7,533 nt of DNA from Phycisphaerales bacterium UBA2218. Lineage in GTDB: Bacteria > Planctomycetota > Phycisphaerae > Sedimentisphaerales > Anaerobacaceae. The stretch's first letter is position 1, and every line of letters starts with the position of its first letter. Location: NCBI GenBank assembly GCA_002327785.1, contig DCUI01000086.1:1-7533 (forward strand). The letters run 5' to 3'. Positions 5,322-7,533 of this stretch are shown one piece after another. The notes below the pieces were generated by a model. The model was not told the DNA's origin and did no database searches. It saw only the letters and a list, made by a program, of their open reading frames with translations. Made by a program: the position numbers and the translations under genes.

Positions 5322-6752
5322 TCAGCCTTTCACACAGATCAACGGCTCCAAGCGGGCAACCTTGCGAGCGAGACCGGCCTTCTCCGTCGCATCGACGACC
5401 ACACTGACATCCTTATAGGCGCCCGGGGCTTCCTCGGCGATGCCTCGCATGGAGGAACCCTTGATGACGATGCCCTTCTGGGCCAGGTGCATCACGATGT
5501 CCTTGCCGTGCCAGCGTTTGGTGGCCTGGCTGCGGCTCATGGCCCGGCCGGCCCCGTGGCAGCAGGAGCCGAAGGCGAGATTCATGCCCCCGGTCGTGCC
5601 CGCAAGGATGTAGGAGGCGGTGCCCATGGTGCCGCCGATCAGGACGGGTTGCCCCACCGGCTGCAAGTCTTCGGGCAGCGACGGATGTCCCGGCCCGAAG
5701 GCCCGGGTTGCGCCTTTGCGATGGACGTAAAGCTTCTTTCGCCTGCCGTCGATTTCGTGCTCCTCGACTTTACAGGTGTTGTGCGAGACATCGTAGAGCA
5801 GCGTCAGCCCCGCTCGTGGGAAGACCTTGGCGAAGGCCTCTCGCGTCAGGTGCGTCAGGACCTGGCGGTTGGCTAAGGCGCAGTTGATGCCGGCGCACAT
5901 CGCGCCGTAGTACTGCCGGCCTACGTCCGATTTGATCGGTGCACAGGCCAGCTCCCTGTCGGCCAGCTCCAGGCCGTGCTCAGCGGCCGACTTGATCATC
6001 TTCGGCGCGAAGTCCGTGGCGATCTGATGGCCCAGGCCCCGCGAGCCACAGTGGATCATCACCGTGATGTCGTTGAGGGCCAGGCCAAAGACCTTGGCGA
6101 TACCCCCATCGTAGATCGCCGTGACACGCTGGGCTTCGAGATAGTGGTTGCCCGAGCCGAGCGTGCCGACCTCTTTCTCCTGACGCTGCTTGGCATGGTC
6201 GGAGACGTATCGCGGCTCGGCGCCGGACATTCGGCCGTTCTCCTCGATGTACTCGAGATCGTTGCGGGTGCCGTAGCCTTCTTCCACCGCCCATAGGGCG
6301 CCGCCCAGCAGCATCTCATCCATGTCCACCGAAGCGAGTCTGAGCTTGCCCTCGCTGCCGACGCCCGCCGGAATCCGCCGGGCCAGCACGTCGGCCAGTT
6401 CGTTCTCACGGCCCTCGATCTGATCGTAGGTCAGGCCGGTGCGAAGGGCGCGGACGCCGCAGGAGATGTCGAAGCCCACGCCGCCGGCCGAGATGACGCC
6501 GTCCGCGTCGGGATCGAACGCGGCCACGCCGCCGATGGGAAAACCATAACCCCAATGGGCGTCAGCCATGGCGTAGGAGGCATTGACAATGCCGGGCAAT
6601 GCCGCCACGTTGGCCGCCTGCTGATAGACCTGCTCATCCATTTCCCGGACTAGTTCCTCGTCGGCGAACACGATCACAGGGACCCGCATCCTGTCGAAAG
6701 GCTCGATGACCCACTGGGCCTCGGCCTGCTTTTGCAGCTTCTTGGCGAACAT
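5322..6752 (-). CDS. rtcB: RNA-splicing ligase RtcB
   Basis: A 476-residue GTP- and Mn2+-dependent RNA ligase that joins 2',3'-cyclic phosphate (or 3'-phosphate) ends to 5'-OH ends, acting in the cytoplasm on cleaved RNA. The length is normal for the family. Metal and active-site motifs are all present: GGVGFDISCGVRAL at 90-103 (D95, C98), GSGNHYLE at 199-206 (H203), HCGSRGLGHQ at 234-243 (H234), VSHNTCKVEEHE at 322-333 (H324), GGTMGTASY at 373-381, and CCHGAGRAMSR at 397-407, where H399 is the histidine that carries GMP. HRKGATRAFGPG at 344-355 is also diagnostic. The ATG at 6752 has AGGAG 7 nt upstream. It follows the archease gene by 64 bp on the same strand, the usual RNA-repair pairing in which archease speeds RtcB guanylylation. 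Nothing is missing or unusual in the protein; no RtcR-type sigma-54 regulator is seen in the window. The call is close to certain. Confidence 0.97.
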   Translation of the reverse strand: MFAKKLQKQAEAQWVIEPFDRMRVPVIVFADEELVREMDEQVYQQAANVAALPGIVNASYAMADAHWGYGFPIGGVAAFDPDADGVISAGGVGFDISCGVRALRTGLTYDQIEGRENELADVLARRIPAGVGSEGKLRLASVDMDEMLLGGALWAVEEGYGTRNDLEYIEENGRMSGAEPRYVSDHAKQRQEKEVGTLGSGNHYLEAQRVTAIYDGGIAKVFGLALNDITVMIHCGSRGLGHQIATDFAPKMIKSAAEHGLELADRELACAPIKSDVGRQYYGAMCAGINCALANRQVLTHLTREAFAKVFPRAGLTLLYDVSHNTCKVEEHEIDGRRKKLYVHRKGATRAFGPGHPSLPEDLQPVGQPVLIGGTMGTASYILAGTTGGMNLAFGSCCHGAGRAMSRSQATKRWHGKDIVMHLAQKGIVIKGSSMRGIAEEAPGAYKDVSVVVDATEKAGLARKVARLEPLICVKG

Positions 6753-6778
6753 CGCTCTGCTCCTATCCTTGGAAGACC

Positions 6779-6805
6779 ATGGGACCCATAGGACCGATGG
6801 GACTG
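6779..6805. repeat. Three imperfect 9-bp tandem units in the archease-rtcB gap
   Basis: The plus strand reads ATGGGACCC, ATAGGACCG, ATGGGACTG in succession; in the minus-strand transcript this is CAGTCCCAT, CGGTCCTAT, GGGTCCCAT. It fills much of the 64-bp space between the archease stop and the rtcB ribosome binding site. The sequence type (GGTCCCAT, GGTCCTAT) resembles short repeats I recall from planctomycete intergenic DNA. No function is evident. Confidence 0.6.
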
Positions 6806-6816
6806 ATTACTCTGCC

Positions 6817-7239
6817 TCACACATCTACGATGCACTGGGCGAGCCAGTTGCCGGCGTCGTCCCGTCTGACTTTCAATCCGGCGTAGGTGGCGGCCTTCAC
6901 CTCGACGGCCGGCTCGTGCTTTTCCACGTTGACCGGCTCGCCCCAGGCCCGGGCCCGCAGGCCGCCTTCGATGGCCTCGATCTCGAACCGACGAAACAAC
7001 ATCCTACGCGTATCCATCTCATACAACAGCGCGCCCAGCCAGTTCATGAAGAGCATCTCATCATCTTCCTCATGGCAGACAATCACGACAGCCTCGCGAG
7101 GCTCGATCTTCTCGGGATCGGCAATGACGGCCGTCAGGGCGGTCGCCGCTTGCGCAAAGGCATCTTCCCTCGTCGGCCCCACGCCGCGAATCCCGATATC
7201 CGCAGGATGCGAGAACAACTCCCAATGCCCCCTGGTCAT
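6817..7239 (-). CDS. Archease, RtcB cofactor
   Basis: This 140-residue protein has the archease family's usual length and layout. The N-terminal HPADIGIRGVG at 11-21 contains the metal-binding Asp of the family's conserved H-x-ADIGI motif. A central acidic block (CHEEDDEMLFMNWLGALLYE, 55-74) matches the conserved segment in which acidic residues precede the LL-x-x-WL helix. The C-terminal KAATYAGLKV and WLAQCIVDV match the family's closing strands (VKA-TYHGL, W-A-VIxDI). Archease binds metal and promotes guanylylation and multiple turnover of RtcB, whose gene follows 64 bp downstream, so the two form an RNA repair operon. The ATG at 7239 has AGGAGA about 10 nt upstream, slightly far but usable. 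No clear promoter is seen upstream; a TACCAT box is a weak candidate. The call is firm on motifs and context. Confidence 0.94.
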   Translation of the reverse strand: MTRGHWELFSHPADIGIRGVGPTREDAFAQAATALTAVIADPEKIEPREAVVIVCHEEDDEMLFMNWLGALLYEMDTRRMLFRRFEIEAIEGGLRARAWGEPVNVEKHEPAVEVKAATYAGLKVRRDDAGNWLAQCIVDV

Positions 7240-7369
7240 GATAGACGATTCTCCTGGTCAATGTAACTGCACACATGGTAGCAGAGCAGGGCCGCGACGG
7301 GAATCGGGTTTCTGCCGACTCCGCAGCCGGCGTGCAGCACGGGTAATGGCTGCTATGTACGCGGAAACT

Positions 7370-7469
7370 GTCATCCCGAGCGAAATGCAGCGAAATGAAG
7401 GATCTGGCCTGCGACCGAGAGAAATCTCTCGTACGATGCCCAGATCCTTCGGCTTCACCTCAGGACGAC
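7370..7469. repeat. Imperfect palindromic dispersed-type intergenic repeat
   Basis: The element starts GTCATCCCGAG (7370-7380) and ends with the inverted counterpart CTCAGGACGAC (7459-7469), matching at 9 of 11 positions. An inner pair GAAGGATCTGG (7397-7407) and CCAGATCCTTC (7440-7450) is a perfect 11-bp inverted repeat. At the centre CGAGAG-AAAT-CTCTCG (7416-7431) forms a 6-bp stem. The left arm carries a direct 10-bp doubling, AGCGAAATGC and AGCGAAATGA (7379-7398). The GTCATCC-GAG...GAAGGATCT and AGATCCTTCGGC...CAGGA-GAC pattern is a widespread bacterial intergenic repeat type. It lies in the gene-free stretch upstream of the archease gene. The remaining sequence at 7240-7369 and 7470-7533 shows no gene or site I can support. 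Confidence 0.75.
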
Positions 7470-7533
7470 CAAGTCGCCGCCCGCGCACCTTCCTGGGGGG
7501 CAGTTCTTACTGGACAGTGCCAGGTTGCGCCTC

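Noticed and set aside
7258..7488. Minus-strand frame of 76 codons upstream of archease
   Set aside because: It runs through the palindromic repeat at 7370-7469 and has no protein-like features of its own.
7509..7518. Short inverted repeat ACTG-GA-CAGT near the right edge
   Set aside because: Four-base arms are expected by chance and there is no supporting context.

Overview
The window looks like a chromosomal segment of a Planctomycetota bacterium, most likely Phycisphaerae or Sedimentisphaerales. The evidence is the G+C-rich sequence, a Tat-exported Gfo/Idh/MocA oxidoreductase beside a DUF6807-DUF1080 protein, and the remains of a pseudopilin-like protein with the C-terminus typical of that phylum. 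The assignment is an inference from gene content. Every intact gene lies on the minus strand; the one recognisable plus-strand gene is a pseudogene.

Region by region (minus-strand transcription runs right to left). 1-940: a small promoter-led cluster of a 60-residue unknown protein, a HicB-type antitoxin, a HicA toxin gene broken by an in-frame amber codon just before its conserved histidine, and a 38-residue protein that seems to be a shortened member of a small conserved family. 958-4273: a two-gene transcription unit, first a secreted DUF6807-DUF1080 fusion and then a Tat-signal Gfo/Idh/MocA oxidoreductase. A good promoter lies near 4378-4406, followed by a leader of about 100 nt with a hairpin. 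4484-5192: plus-strand relic of a pseudopilin-like protein with one stop and two frameshifts. 5193-5321: intergenic, with one strong hairpin. 5322-7239: an archease-rtcB RNA repair operon. 7240-7533: no gene, but a roughly 100-bp imperfect palindromic dispersed-type repeat.

How the genes work together. The oxidoreductase and DUF1080 pair fits the recently described oxidative route of glycoside cleavage: oxidation of a sugar at C3, then cleavage of the 3-keto-glycoside outside the cytoplasm. Archease activates RtcB, which seals RNA ends carrying 2',3'-cyclic phosphate and 5'-OH. MazF- or HicA-type RNases belong to the same RNA-damage world, but nothing in the sequence links the two loci.

The most notable points are the near-intact hicA stopped by a single amber codon beside an intact antitoxin, the unidentified 60-residue gene leading that operon, and the two-domain DUF6807-DUF1080 fusion paired with an exported oxidoreductase. 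I found no CRISPR array, tRNA, rRNA or insertion sequence, and nothing that I can claim is a wholly new system.
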